Of a stretch of 64,000 nucleotides of DNA, positions 7,409-18,600 are shown in pieces. Made by a program: the position numbers and the translations under genes. The notes beneath the pieces were generated by a model. It searched no databases. It saw only the letters and a program-made list of their open reading frames with translations, and was not told the origin of the DNA. Source of the stretch: Putridiphycobacter roseus (GTDB taxonomy: Bacteria; Bacteroidota; Bacteroidia; Flavobacteriales_D; Crocinitomicaceae); NCBI RefSeq assembly GCF_003234935.1, contig NZ_QKSB01000002.1, positions 1-64,000 on the forward strand, given 5' to 3'. How positions within the stretch are numbered: position 1 is the stretch's first letter; each line of letters starts with the position of its first letter.

Positions 7409-10400
7409 TTATTTGCCTTTAATTTCTAATGCTTTTTCTACACTAATCTGAACATATTTATGAAATGCTACAATTTCAAGATTATTCAATCCAGCAGCTT
7501 TAATTTCTTCCATTTGTTCTTTAGCTTCTACAAAAGTATTTAAATTTTCTGTATGAATCAACAGTTCTCCTGTCTCTAATGTTTCTTGTTCAATGTTAAT
7601 TTTACTCAAAGTGTTTAATTTATTTTGGATGTCATTAGGTACTACCCCGTTATAAGTTCCGACATTCACACGATAATAAATTGCATCCGCCTCATAAAAA
7701 ATATCATTTACATCAATACCTTCAAAAGAATCGTACTCTGTTAATTCATCAATTGGTTCATCATTCAATATTTTATTTGCTTCATTAAACGGAATAACTT
7801 GAATATTATAGAAAGATATAATTTTCATATTTTCAAATCCTAACTCGTTAATCTCTACCAAACGTTTTTTGACTTCAGAAATCGTAAAGAACTTTTGTGT
7901 ATATAAATAAACACTATTGTCTGCATCTATCTCCGTATCGAAATAGATATTATCATCATTAAAAAGGTAATTTGCTACATTACTAGGTACAGTATTAATA
8001 TACTTTCCGATTAAAATTCTATAATACACATTACTTTTATTGTATCTAGTCTGCTGAACAGCATTCACTTCACTTACTGAAGCTCCTTTTGTAAGTATTT
8101 CTTCTCCTTTTTCAGCTATTAATGTTTTAGCATCTCCGATAGCAATTCGATCTCCTTTAAAATAAGCAGTCACAAAGGCGTCTACAATTCCAATTTCTAC
8201 CAATTGATTTTTTCTTTCAGTCGCCTTATTAAGCTCGGTATAAATACCTGTTGAATATCGAATTTTACCACTTTTCGTTAATTGACTATTTAAAGGAGAT
8301 ACATTAAATAATTCTATTGCAGCAACTGGTTGGCTATATACACCAATTTGCACAGTATAAAATAATCCTTCAATTATCTCTACTTGATTTGCAGGTGCAG
8401 CATTTTTTACAGAAGTATAATAACTAGCCTTTTCAATTTCATAGGCAGATTTTGGTCTAATCAAAATGTCATCCGTTTTACCAGTAACCTGATCACTTAT
8501 ATTTTCCTTTAAATTATCATTTTGCACTTTATTTTGCTCCTTATTTATATTATCGTTTTCAGTTAAAGTGGTATTTCCATCATTATTACCTCCATTATCT
8601 TGTATAGCAATAATTGGTGTATCAATCCCAGGTATTATACCGCTTTCTTCAATACTTCTTGCTTTTGCAATAGAAATTCTCTCTCCATTTAAATAAGCAA
8701 CCACAAACGCATCATTATAATTCCCTATTCCATGAATTTCAGTTTTAGCCTCATTCGCAGGGACGAAATTAGTAAAGTACCCCACCATATATCGCGTAAC
8801 TCCTGTTTGAATAACTTGACCTGAAACTGGAGCAAATTTATTAAAATACTCTGGAGGCAAAGGATTTCTAAATGCACCTACTTGTACTTTATATACTAAA
8901 CCTTCAGGTTGTTTTGCATTTACTGGAATTGGGTTGTCCTTTGAATAAACAGAACGGTCCGTTTTTCTGAAAATTTGACCATTTAATTTACTCGGTGGAA
9001 TATAATCTGAAGATGCTTCATTTAATACCGTACTATCCGTGTCTACATTATTCCCATTTTCACCAATCGTGTTTAAAGTTAAATTATCGGTGGTTATATC
9101 TTCTGCAGTTAACTCAATTTTTGTTTCTGGACTGGTACCTGCGGAAGCCATTACCATCATATTTTCTTTTAAGTTTGCACTAGCGTTAGCGTTATCCAAT
9201 ATTACATTTGCACTGGTAAATTTTGTAATGGCAGCATCTTTATATTGCAATTGAGATTTTTTTAAAGATTCAATTTCTTCAATAATAGTGGACACCTCTT
9301 CCTCATCACGAATGTTTTCCGCACTAACATCTTCTCCTTCTACAATAGCCATTCTAATTATCTTACTCGCCTTTTCCTTTAGCTCATTAATTTGAATTTC
9401 AATTTCAGTTGCTTTTTCTAAATCCTTATTCCCGCCATCAATTTTATCGAAATAAGTAGCATAAACATCTGTTTTTAAAACCGCAAGTTGATCGGTATTG
9501 GATACATTTTTATTAATATTCTCTGGCAACTTAGTGATCACTTCTTGTTCTTTAACCTCAATTTCACCGGCTTTATATCTTAAATCGTCAGCTTTAACCC
9601 TTAATTCAGTTTCTTTTTTCTCATTTCTCTCTACTTGTTCCAAAATAGCTGCTCGGTATTTTTTCTTCACTGTTTGAACAGAGTCTGTTAAGTACGAAGA
9701 CTGAGTTTCTAACAATTGTGCTTCTCGATCCAAGTCATTAGCCAAGTCGTATAATTTAGAAGAAGCTCTATTATCTATGTTCTTATCTACGGAAACAATT
9801 ACTAAGTCGGAAGTTGTTAATTCGGAAATAACTACAGCAGTTTTAAAGGTCGTACTTGCAGTATTCAGCATATTTTGCGCTTCAAACTCTAATTTGGAAG
9901 CTTTTTTGAATAAATCATTCGCCAAAATAGGATTTTTAATTTCATTTGCTTCTTTTCTTAATGCTTTGGCTTGTTCGATTTTTGCTTTTGCAATAACAAT
10001 GGCTTCTTCTGCATTTCGAATTTCTTCATTGACTATGCTTTCCCCTTTTGTATAAATTGAATTTGATTTACTTTCTTCCAAAGTAAGCCATAACTTCTCA
10101 TCAATTACACCTTCTAAATCTGTTATTAAACGATTATGTAATATCGCTTGTTTAGTTTTTGCTTTTAAAATATCTTTTTCAATTTTACCTAACTCTCCTT
10201 CGCTAGCCCTTAATTTTTTTCTTTCTAAGCGAGAGATATCTTTTTCAAAATCTTCAATCAATTTTACATCTTTTTTAATCAAGACAATTTGATCAGGATC
10301 TAATTGTTCTCCAAAATTATCCGGATTCAATGGTTCAAACATTCCCATTTGCTCTTGTCCATCCTCCTCCGGAGCATCACTTATTGCATTTAACATGCGT

Positions 10401-13400
10401 AAGTTATTTTCAACTTCAACGCCCATAGCATCTTGTAATACTGTTAAATTTTCAATATTTTCATTTGCTTCGTACTCTGCCGTTGGATTATCTTTAATTA
10501 TTTGCTTTTGTTTCGCTATTTCCTTTTCAATCTCAAAAATCACCACCCTATTTAACTCTACAGTTTTCTCTAATTTTTCCGTTGTAGAATTGGAAGCGTA
10601 TTCAATTTTTTCTTTTCTTGAATCATAGTCAGGCATGATATCATCAATTTGAACAAAAACTTCAGAAGGAGTTTCAAGGTCCACTATTGCTGCTTCACTA
10701 TTTGCTTTCTCTTGTTCAATAACCGATTTTAAATCATTTAGATTTGAAATTTTTTGTGTTGCATATTCTTTATTAGGGGAGTCAATTCTTAAATAAGTTT
10801 CCAACTCTTTAACTTCTAACTCTATTTTATTCAATGTTTTTTCATATAGATTTATCTTGTCTTGTTCTATTACTAATTGGGGCTTTTCAGAATTTTGAAT
10901 GCTATCCATTTCTGCAGAATAGTTTGGACTTACGTCTTCGATAGTTACTGCGCCATAAATAACAGGAAAAGCGACATCTTCCGTTTTACCTGTTGTCGAA
11001 TTTTGTGTAGAGTCGTTATCAATTGCTTCATTTACGGCTATTTCGTCAAATTGACTTAATTTTCCTTTAACTGGTAGGTCAGGATTTGCATCAATAATGG
11101 CTTTTAGTTGTTCATACTTTTGAATTAAAAGCGTTTTTCTTTTGTCTTCTCCATTTTCATCTATATCTTTTTTAATCGATTCTATTTTTTCATCAATCAA
11201 TTTTACAGACTCTTTGTTTAATTTTTTTACCTCTTCCGCTTGTTCAACTTCATCTTCAAGTGCATTGATTTTCTCAATTTCTAATAGGTAATCAGGATTC
11301 ACATCTTCCACATCTACCAATATATTATAGTTGATCAAATCATCTCCCACTTTTGCTTTACTAACATTTACTTTTTCAGCTAGGTCAGCTTCAATAATTT
11401 CTAAACTGGCTATTCTTTTCTGAATTTGTTTTTTATTTTCAGGCGTACTATTTAATCCATTATTTAACCTTCTAATTTCATATTTTACATCTGCTAAAAC
11501 TTCTTCATTATACGCTGCTTTTTTTCTTTCTAAATCTTTACTTGACACAGCGTTATCATCAATTGCTTGAATTTCATCCTCATATTCCGGCACCAAATCT
11601 TCTAACTTTTGTATTCCTTTAATGTCTGTTAATGCTTCTTCTCCTTCTAGAATCACCACACCATAATAATCTTTATCAAAATTATTTTGTATCTCTTTCT
11701 TCAAAGCGACTAATTCTTCTATTTCATAATTTAATTCTGGACGTGGATTTGCGGTATTCTGCATTTTTGTTTTTACAATTTTATCTTCTAAATCTTGAAT
11801 GGCTTGTTCATTTAATTTTTGGATGGCCCGTATTTTTTCATCATCACTATTTAAATTATTAATTTCATAGGAACTTGAAGTATAGTTAGGCGAAATAGAT
11901 TCCACGGAGTTTTTTAATTTTGGATTCTCCGCTACAATTTTATCTATTAAGTCCTTACTAATATTAATTTCTTCTTCTATGATATTATTTAGCATTTGTA
12001 AATTTTCAATTCTTTTTAATGCTATTTTATCTTTAGACTTAATAGGGTCACTTGTAATGAAATCAATTTCATTCGTTATTTTATTCGATAAAGATTGATT
12101 TAAATTTAATTTGGCTTTCTCTTTATCAATCTGATTTATATTTGAGCGATCAATTTTAGCGATATCCGTTTCATAGTTTGGCATAAAATCACTGGTAGTC
12201 ACCTCCGATTTCGTAACCTGTACCGTTTCCGTATTTGGTTTTTCAATTTCAATGATTGGAATAGCGTTACTAGATTGCAATTCATTTACCAACCTAGTCA
12301 ATTGCGTTTTTTCATTTAATAAATTAGCATCATTCGGTGCATTATTCAATTGCGCTTCTACTTCTTGTAACTGTTCATTTGCATTCGCCAAGGTTGCGGC
12401 ATTTAAGCTTTTTATTTCATTTGATTTATCCTCATCCGAATTAGAGGAATTATAAATTGCTTCAGCTCTTGATGCATAATTTGGATTTGCCTTATCTATG
12501 GCATCCTTATAGGTAAATTCAATTGTTTCTTCTCCATTCACAGGATCTACCGATTCGGCCGTATTAACAATACGTATTCTATTTTCTTGCGTTTGGACTT
12601 CTAATTCTTTAAGTTGACTAATTTCTTCTGGCAATACCAAATTGGTATTGTCTTTGGCGTAAGCTTTCTCCTTTTCTTTAATTTGTTTTTCAATTAAACT
12701 AAGTAATTGCTCCTCTAAAGCAATCTCAGATTTATTCTTTTCTTTTGCTTCCTTTATCTGGGCTATGCTATTTTTTCTATCCCCATATTCGGGAAAAATA
12801 TCCGAAACCGTAATTTTATTCATGTCCATTACAGTAGAATCCGAATTTACATCATTGTCTAAAGCCGATTGATTATCCACATCAGCTGTTTGATTATCAT
12901 TATCCGTTGTCTGATTATTTGCGGTTGCTTCTTGTTCTTCCAATGCTAAGGCAATGGCATTTAATTTTTCAATGTCTTTGACAATTTTCTCTTTTTCCGT
13001 TTCACTATCGGTTTGCATCAATTTTTCATTCAAAGCTGCAATTTTTATTTCTACCTCTTGCACTGATCTATAATCACTCGCAATGATGGCAGATTCATTA
13101 AGTCCATTTAAATCTGCATACTCCCCATTAATTTGATTTTCCTTAAACACATCATTAACTGCTTCCTGATCGTTTAAAAAGGAGCTGTTTTTTAAATCCA
13201 GTCCAATTTTCAGTTTTTGGGTAGAAGATATTTGCGCTAGGTTTTCAGCAGTACGATTATCTTCACTTTTAATATCATTAGTTGCATTGACCATTGCAAT
13301 TGCCATTTGATCCTGCTCATTAAATCTATCTAATTTTCCTTCCTCTTTAATAATCTCAGATTGAATGATATCTTTTTCACTTTCTACAGATTGAATTTGG

Positions 13401-15526
13401 CTTTCAATTTCGGCCTTTTCTTTTTTCTTTTTAGTATTTGCCAAAGTTTCTTTTAAACGAGCAGCATCTTTCATTAATTGTTCCTCTCGGAGACGTAATT
13501 CAGAAATAGAAGCATTTATTTCATTTAGACTTTTTGACTTTTCATTTCCTTCTTTTACTATCTCATTAAAAAAGTCCTCACTAGAGCGTTCATTTATTTG
13601 ACTAATTGCATTAGCATTATCTTCTACAAACTTGGTAAATGCCATTCTATCATCTTGCGAAACTGACTTAACCGCAGTTAAAGTTTTCTTATTTTCGACT
13701 AAACTTTTATCATTTTCTTTTTTCTGTTTTTCAATTTCCAATCCTAGGTTTATCGTAACTTCTGCTTCTTGGTTTAATTTGGTTGCAGCTTTATTAATTT
13801 TATAAGCCTCCGTTAATTTTTTATTCTTTAATGCTGAATCTTCTATTAGTAAAGCTTTCTCTACCATTTCTTTTACGGCTAATAATTTTTCTTTCGCGGC
13901 CTCACTTTTTGCTGCCGCTAGATGATGAGCGACATTAGAATTTTCTATCAATTGTTCATTTTCTTTTTCTATATCTGCAATGGATCGATTAATAAGATCT
14001 TCTACATCCGCAGGTGTTGCATAAACATCCAATCCAACGTCTGTAAATATTTTATCCGAATTTCTTATTTTATCTAAAGAATCTAAATCGTATTGATTAG
14101 CGTTAGGATTTAATTTAGAAAGTGCTTGATACACTTCAGACATTACGGCTGTTGGATCTTCAAATCTTTCATCAAATAAAGTTTTCACCAGCATTGTTTC
14201 TTGCTCAGCTTTATCGTATTGATGCGTGATTGCTAATTTTAATGGGCGAAACTCTTTTAAATAAGGCACTGTCACTTCGGCTCTGTGAATAATATTACTG
14301 CCGTTTACAGATAAATCAAAATTATATTTCCCACTTTTTGGCACCGTAAGAAGAATACTACCATTCCCTGCTGCAGACTTAAATGTACCTACTGTTTCAT
14401 CAGAACCAAATCTTTTAATTTCAACGGTTAATTCACGATTACCTGGGTTGATAGTATTTTTAAATTCCCCTTTTAAGACCATCATTTCCAATGGTACTTT
14501 TTCTACTCGAACATTATAGACGAACAATTTACCATATTGGCTTTCTCTTGCAGAGGAAAAATAAGCCATTCTATCTAGGCTATCTACAATGTATAAAATA
14601 TCATCATTCGGAGAAGAAATGGCAAAATCCATGTTTTTTGGCGTTGCAAAAGAAGCACCTTCAATAATCACTTTACTTTTAAAAACATCATACCCTCCCA
14701 TGGAGTTGTGCCCTTTAGAGGAAAAATACAAGAACTTTCCATCTGGACTCAAATAAGGATAATCTTCGTCTTCTTCTGTGTTAACATCCCCTACCACTTT
14801 TATAGCATCTGTCCATTTACCGTTTGGTAATTTTTGTTTTACAAAAATATCGAGACCTGTAGATTCATCATTTCCATAACTAGAATAGAATATATAAGGG
14901 GAGTCATCTGGAAAATAAATAATTGGTCTATGCCCATTTTTTTTGTCAAGTTTGGATTGAAACTGATCTGTTATCAATAGATTACCACCAATATTATTTA
15001 ATTTATAAAGTTCATAAAAATCTTCTTTTTTCACTTCTACTTTATCCAATACAATCATATCTGTGATATTGGAGAGTAATTTTTTTCCATTTTCACAAGC
15101 ATTTAGATTCGCTGTGATATTGTATTTTTTTCTTTCTCCTGGAGAAGCGACGGCTTCAAACTTTGCATAATAAGTCAATGCATTAGTAAACTGAAAATTC
15201 AAATGATAGGCTTTACCCATATAGAAGTAAGCCAACTTATCAATACTTGGATTTTTAACTGAAAAACTTAGAAAACGAATCGCTTCTGTTTTATCTTGTG
15301 CGCTATAAATTAAGCATGCGCCATATTTGAAGTTCAATTCATGGTTACGTGGCTCCACATTTAACAACTGCAAATAAAGTGGCGTAGCCTCCAGAAAAGC
15401 TTCGGTTTTAAATAGTTCATCCGCCTGTTTTCTTATCTCTTCGGTTGTTTGCGCGACAGAAATATTTGTAATTACGATAAAAATCAGTAAAAACAAAAAT
15501 GATATTTTAAAATTAAATTGTTTCAA
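7409..15526 (-). CDS. Giant exported protein: PorE-like head, coiled-coil repeats, four SPOR-like modules
   Basis: 2705 aa. Residues 1-26 are a signal peptide ending SVAQ. TPR-like helices follow (about 27-160). A PD40/WD40-like propeller is seen at about 195-340, with YPYLSPDGKFLYFSSKGHN. A carboxypeptidase-regulatory-like beta domain spans about 345-440. This order matches the head of PorE-type T9SS proteins, but the expected OmpA-like peptidoglycan-binding domain does not follow. Instead there are about 1700 residues of Glu/Lys-rich coiled coil, including eight repeats of about 100 residues (910-1730). At the C-terminus come four SPOR-like modules (first signatures YKVQVGAFRN, YTVQIGVYSQ, YRILIGKY, YRVNVGTY). 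SPOR domains bind denuded peptidoglycan. I infer a periplasmic filament or tether; the function is unknown. Confidence 0.85.
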   Translation of the reverse strand: MKQFNFKISFLFLLIFIVITNISVAQTTEEIRKQADELFKTEAFLEATPLYLQLLNVEPRNHELNFKYGACLIYSAQDKTEAIRFLSFSVKNPSIDKLAYFYMGKAYHLNFQFTNALTYYAKFEAVASPGERKKYNITANLNACENGKKLLSNITDMIVLDKVEVKKEDFYELYKLNNIGGNLLITDQFQSKLDKKNGHRPIIYFPDDSPYIFYSSYGNDESTGLDIFVKQKLPNGKWTDAIKVVGDVNTEEDEDYPYLSPDGKFLYFSSKGHNSMGGYDVFKSKVIIEGASFATPKNMDFAISSPNDDILYIVDSLDRMAYFSSARESQYGKLFVYNVRVEKVPLEMMVLKGEFKNTINPGNRELTVEIKRFGSDETVGTFKSAAGNGSILLTVPKSGKYNFDLSVNGSNIIHRAEVTVPYLKEFRPLKLAITHQYDKAEQETMLVKTLFDERFEDPTAVMSEVYQALSKLNPNANQYDLDSLDKIRNSDKIFTDVGLDVYATPADVEDLINRSIADIEKENEQLIENSNVAHHLAAAKSEAAKEKLLAVKEMVEKALLIEDSALKNKKLTEAYKINKAATKLNQEAEVTINLGLEIEKQKKENDKSLVENKKTLTAVKSVSQDDRMAFTKFVEDNANAISQINERSSEDFFNEIVKEGNEKSKSLNEINASISELRLREEQLMKDAARLKETLANTKKKKEKAEIESQIQSVESEKDIIQSEIIKEEGKLDRFNEQDQMAIAMVNATNDIKSEDNRTAENLAQISSTQKLKIGLDLKNSSFLNDQEAVNDVFKENQINGEYADLNGLNESAIIASDYRSVQEVEIKIAALNEKLMQTDSETEKEKIVKDIEKLNAIALALEEQEATANNQTTDNDNQTADVDNQSALDNDVNSDSTVMDMNKITVSDIFPEYGDRKNSIAQIKEAKEKNKSEIALEEQLLSLIEKQIKEKEKAYAKDNTNLVLPEEISQLKELEVQTQENRIRIVNTAESVDPVNGEETIEFTYKDAIDKANPNYASRAEAIYNSSNSDEDKSNEIKSLNAATLANANEQLQEVEAQLNNAPNDANLLNEKTQLTRLVNELQSSNAIPIIEIEKPNTETVQVTKSEVTTSDFMPNYETDIAKIDRSNINQIDKEKAKLNLNQSLSNKITNEIDFITSDPIKSKDKIALKRIENLQMLNNIIEEEINISKDLIDKIVAENPKLKNSVESISPNYTSSSYEINNLNSDDEKIRAIQKLNEQAIQDLEDKIVKTKMQNTANPRPELNYEIEELVALKKEIQNNFDKDYYGVVILEGEEALTDIKGIQKLEDLVPEYEDEIQAIDDNAVSSKDLERKKAAYNEEVLADVKYEIRRLNNGLNSTPENKKQIQKRIASLEIIEADLAEKVNVSKAKVGDDLINYNILVDVEDVNPDYLLEIEKINALEDEVEQAEEVKKLNKESVKLIDEKIESIKKDIDENGEDKRKTLLIQKYEQLKAIIDANPDLPVKGKLSQFDEIAVNEAIDNDSTQNSTTGKTEDVAFPVIYGAVTIEDVSPNYSAEMDSIQNSEKPQLVIEQDKINLYEKTLNKIELEVKELETYLRIDSPNKEYATQKISNLNDLKSVIEQEKANSEAAIVDLETPSEVFVQIDDIMPDYDSRKEKIEYASNSTTEKLEKTVELNRVVIFEIEKEIAKQKQIIKDNPTAEYEANENIENLTVLQDAMGVEVENNLRMLNAISDAPEEDGQEQMGMFEPLNPDNFGEQLDPDQIVLIKKDVKLIEDFEKDISRLERKKLRASEGELGKIEKDILKAKTKQAILHNRLITDLEGVIDEKLWLTLEESKSNSIYTKGESIVNEEIRNAEEAIVIAKAKIEQAKALRKEANEIKNPILANDLFKKASKLEFEAQNMLNTASTTFKTAVVISELTTSDLVIVSVDKNIDNRASSKLYDLANDLDREAQLLETQSSYLTDSVQTVKKKYRAAILEQVERNEKKETELRVKADDLRYKAGEIEVKEQEVITKLPENINKNVSNTDQLAVLKTDVYATYFDKIDGGNKDLEKATEIEIQINELKEKASKIIRMAIVEGEDVSAENIRDEEEVSTIIEEIESLKKSQLQYKDAAITKFTSANVILDNANASANLKENMMVMASAGTSPETKIELTAEDITTDNLTLNTIGENGNNVDTDSTVLNEASSDYIPPSKLNGQIFRKTDRSVYSKDNPIPVNAKQPEGLVYKVQVGAFRNPLPPEYFNKFAPVSGQVIQTGVTRYMVGYFTNFVPANEAKTEIHGIGNYNDAFVVAYLNGERISIAKARSIEESGIIPGIDTPIIAIQDNGGNNDGNTTLTENDNINKEQNKVQNDNLKENISDQVTGKTDDILIRPKSAYEIEKASYYTSVKNAAPANQVEIIEGLFYTVQIGVYSQPVAAIELFNVSPLNSQLTKSGKIRYSTGIYTELNKATERKNQLVEIGIVDAFVTAYFKGDRIAIGDAKTLIAEKGEEILTKGASVSEVNAVQQTRYNKSNVYYRILIGKYINTVPSNVANYLFNDDNIYFDTEIDADNSVYLYTQKFFTISEVKKRLVEINELGFENMKIISFYNIQVIPFNEANKILNDEPIDELTEYDSFEGIDVNDIFYEADAIYYRVNVGTYNGVVPNDIQNKLNTLSKINIEQETLETGELLIHTENLNTFVEAKEQMEEIKAAGLNNLEIVAFHKYVQISVEKALEIKGK
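10340..12805 (-). repeat. Eight intragenic modules of about 100 codons in the giant protein
   Basis: Eight modules are marked by a conserved entry motif, roughly [ED]-hydrophobic-x-P-[DEN]-Y. The cores are IFPEY (near residue 911), ANPNY (1014), FMPNY (1117), ISPNY (1212), LVPEY (1312), VNPDY (1410), VSPNY (1534) and IMPDY (1630). Each is followed by an acidic helix, a KLN or similar joint, then a long charged helix ending near an NP and a second helix. Spacing is 95-124 residues. The repeats are diverged at DNA level, so the duplications are old. Confidence 0.7.
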
Positions 15527-15605
15527 AAATTCATTATTAGTTAAATGTTTACAACTATCATACGGCCTTAATCAACAAAGGTTCAAAAATTAAACACAAA
15601 AATAC

Positions 15606-18600
15606 TTACTCGCCAAATAAACTTTTGAACTGCGCAATGTAGATAGTTTTATTACTGAACTCATACCCTAATTTCTTCTGTTTTCTTTTATCTTCTTTAA
15701 GCGCTAATAAATAAGCTTCTAACAATTTATCTGTCGTAAAAACTTGCAATTTAGTATCTTTTTTTAGTCTTTCAAAGTTATAATAATAGTAAGTATTTCC
15801 AGGTAGGTCGACCATATACATCAACTTATCGCCTCTATCAGCGTTTTTAACGGAATAAGCTATCGCAAACTTAACCGTAAAATCTCTCATGATTGGCACC
15901 TCATATAAGTTTGCGATTCCAGAAATAGGTTTAGATAAGAATGCTTTATTTCTATTGTCCCATTGTAATTTAAGATTGGTAAAATAGATAGGTTTTTCCA
16001 TTTCCTTTGGCACCTTTTTAATTTCGCCTTTGATGGTATAATCAGACTTGAAGTTTTCTGCGGTTTTTTCATCCACCAATTCTTTGATAGATTGCTCCAG
16101 GGAAGTCCTATTAAAGTCGATACCTGCTAATCCTTCAGTTGCTAGAATTCCATTCGACATAAACTCCATTGCTTTTTTATCGTAAAAGTGTGCAATACTA
16201 CCAGACAAATTCATGGATGTTATTCCGGTAGCCGCAATGTATTCTATATTTCCGACTGTATATAATGCAACATCTGGAATATCTATGTTTAAATCCACTA
16301 TACCATCACCTTTCATGGAACAACTTTGGGTATGCAGACTAATATAGTTTCCTTTTTCAGCACGGTTAATTAACTTTTCTGAACTAGCAATTCTATATTC
16401 TTTTGCTTGGTCGTTATAAGTTAACACACCCGAAGAAGTAAACAATACCTTATCCGTTTTATTCTCAAGAGAAGACAAGAAAGCAGGATAAACGCCAAGA
16501 CTGTCGTAATCCGAAGTATTTCTTAGAATTAAGCCCACTGCAATATCATTACCTTCCAAATCTTTCATTTTTTCATTCACCGGAATTAAAATATTGTTAG
16601 GATCTATTTCTGCGGTAAATTTCATCCAGTTTTTCGCAAACTGATCGCAATTATGGTTAATTCTAGTTGCCCCATCAAAAGTTAAGTACTTGGTAGAAGC
16701 CTTCAATTTAACGTTACCATAAAAGTCAAATTGATCACTTAACTTAAAGTTCGTTTCACTCGCAATTTTACCCGTCGCTGTGGTTTGATAGGCTGAATCT
16801 AAACTAATCTCATCAAAATGTATCAATTGTTCTTTTTTATTGGCATCAATAAAGGTATAATCGCCAGTAGCTTTATACTTTCTTCTTGCTTTAATATCCA
16901 CATTTGCATTAATGATTTGGTGGTATTTTGTAATAAAATTGGCAACAATTACCGCATTTTCCATTGGGTCGATTACTGCTTTTTTATAAATAATGATTAT
17001 ATTATTATCTGGTGTAATCCGTGCATCTGCCACATCAATATAATCGACCTTGTTACACGTTAAAACTTTCGATTTTATGTCGAAATTTGCCCTTGGCGAT
17101 CGAAAATTTAAGGAATCTTGTTTTGGGTGTACAGAGAAGAAGTTGGATTCTGCAATGTCCAAATCAGATTCAATAGTTAAATCTTTTTTCTCCATGTCTA
17201 ACTGATCATCATCCATCAACCAATTAAACACATCCATATAACAGATGTATTGATTCTCCGGAAAGTTTACAATTGAAGTACCATCATTACTTTCAAATCT
17301 ACCTACACGTTCTTTAAAATCCACATGCCCTTTAACGTTAATCGTTTCAAAAGAAACAATTTCTTTATTCATTACGGTATCAATATCTGCCAAATTAAAA
17401 TCAGCAGTATCCGCATTTATTTCTGTTTGTTTAAGTTCAAATTGTTTGGACTTATACTCTGCTTTTCCAAAATAAGTAGCACCTAACCCTGTCATCCCTT
17501 GTGGTGTTAATATAGTTCTCCCTGCCATTACAACCTCGCTATTGTACAAATACATACTTTCATCTTTCGACTCCGTTTTTAGTATTTTTTGTTTTGGAAT
17601 ATAAGTCACCAAAGCATTACTAGCAATTACATCTGGCACATCCAATCCATCCGCCTTACTTTGTGAAGTGTTGATAAAATTGGACACCCCCATAGTTGAA
17701 TCCGCAAAAAACACAAAATCTTCACTTTTAGTGTTAGAGGTTAAGAAATTAATTTCACCAGACCCTCTCAAACCTCTATTACTTAACCTTATGTCGTTCT
17801 TATACTTGGCATCATTACCATAAAAGCGATAACCTTCTGCTGGTGCGACCGTTTTAAATCCAAAAGCATAATCCTCTTGTATTCTTATCTTTTCTTTAAA
17901 TACGGGGAAAATTCCTGAAGAGCGCATTTCTCCATCAAAAGCAACATTTTGTTCACTAAAATTATCCAAACTATCAAATTCGAAAGGATCTAACTTAAAG
18001 TAGAAAGAGGCACTATCGTAAGTCCCTTTGAAAATGGAAGGGTGATTATAATAAATATAAGCGTTTTTCTTAGTACTTAAAATCGGGTAATTAGTGATTT
18101 TACTATTATTTCCAGCCTTATTATCTGCATTATCAATCAATAATTCTCCTTCAAATTTTGACAAGTGAGACGTCATGGGTATAAAATTCGTACCGCCTCC
18201 AAATATAGGTCTAACCCTAAATAAGGCTGCAGAAACTTCAGACAGATTAATTTTAAAATCGCTATAATTAAAAGCGCCATTATCTAAATAGACTTCTGCT
18301 TTACCAGCAGAAATTGCACCTTCAAAAAGGAAGTTTCTATTTTCTTGAAGTAATATTTCACCATTTTTTGGAAACACCACAACACTTTGTGCAGTCGATA
18401 GTTTTATCGGATCCAATTCATTTAAGCTTAAATCTAAAGAAACCAGATTAATGGTTCCAAAATTCATTTTTTCAAATTTTCTTTTGTTTAATCTATCTGC
18501 TCTTTCGTTAAAACTGGCAGCATCCTTATTTTCCGTTCCATCAGGATTGGTTGCTGGTTGTTTTGTAATTTGATTAAAGTCTGAAATAAACACAATATCA

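Noticed and set aside
8995..12455. Several plus-strand open frames of 60-92 codons opposite the giant gene
   Set aside because: They are antisense shadows of Glu/Lys-rich coiled-coil codons and lack starts, signals or families.
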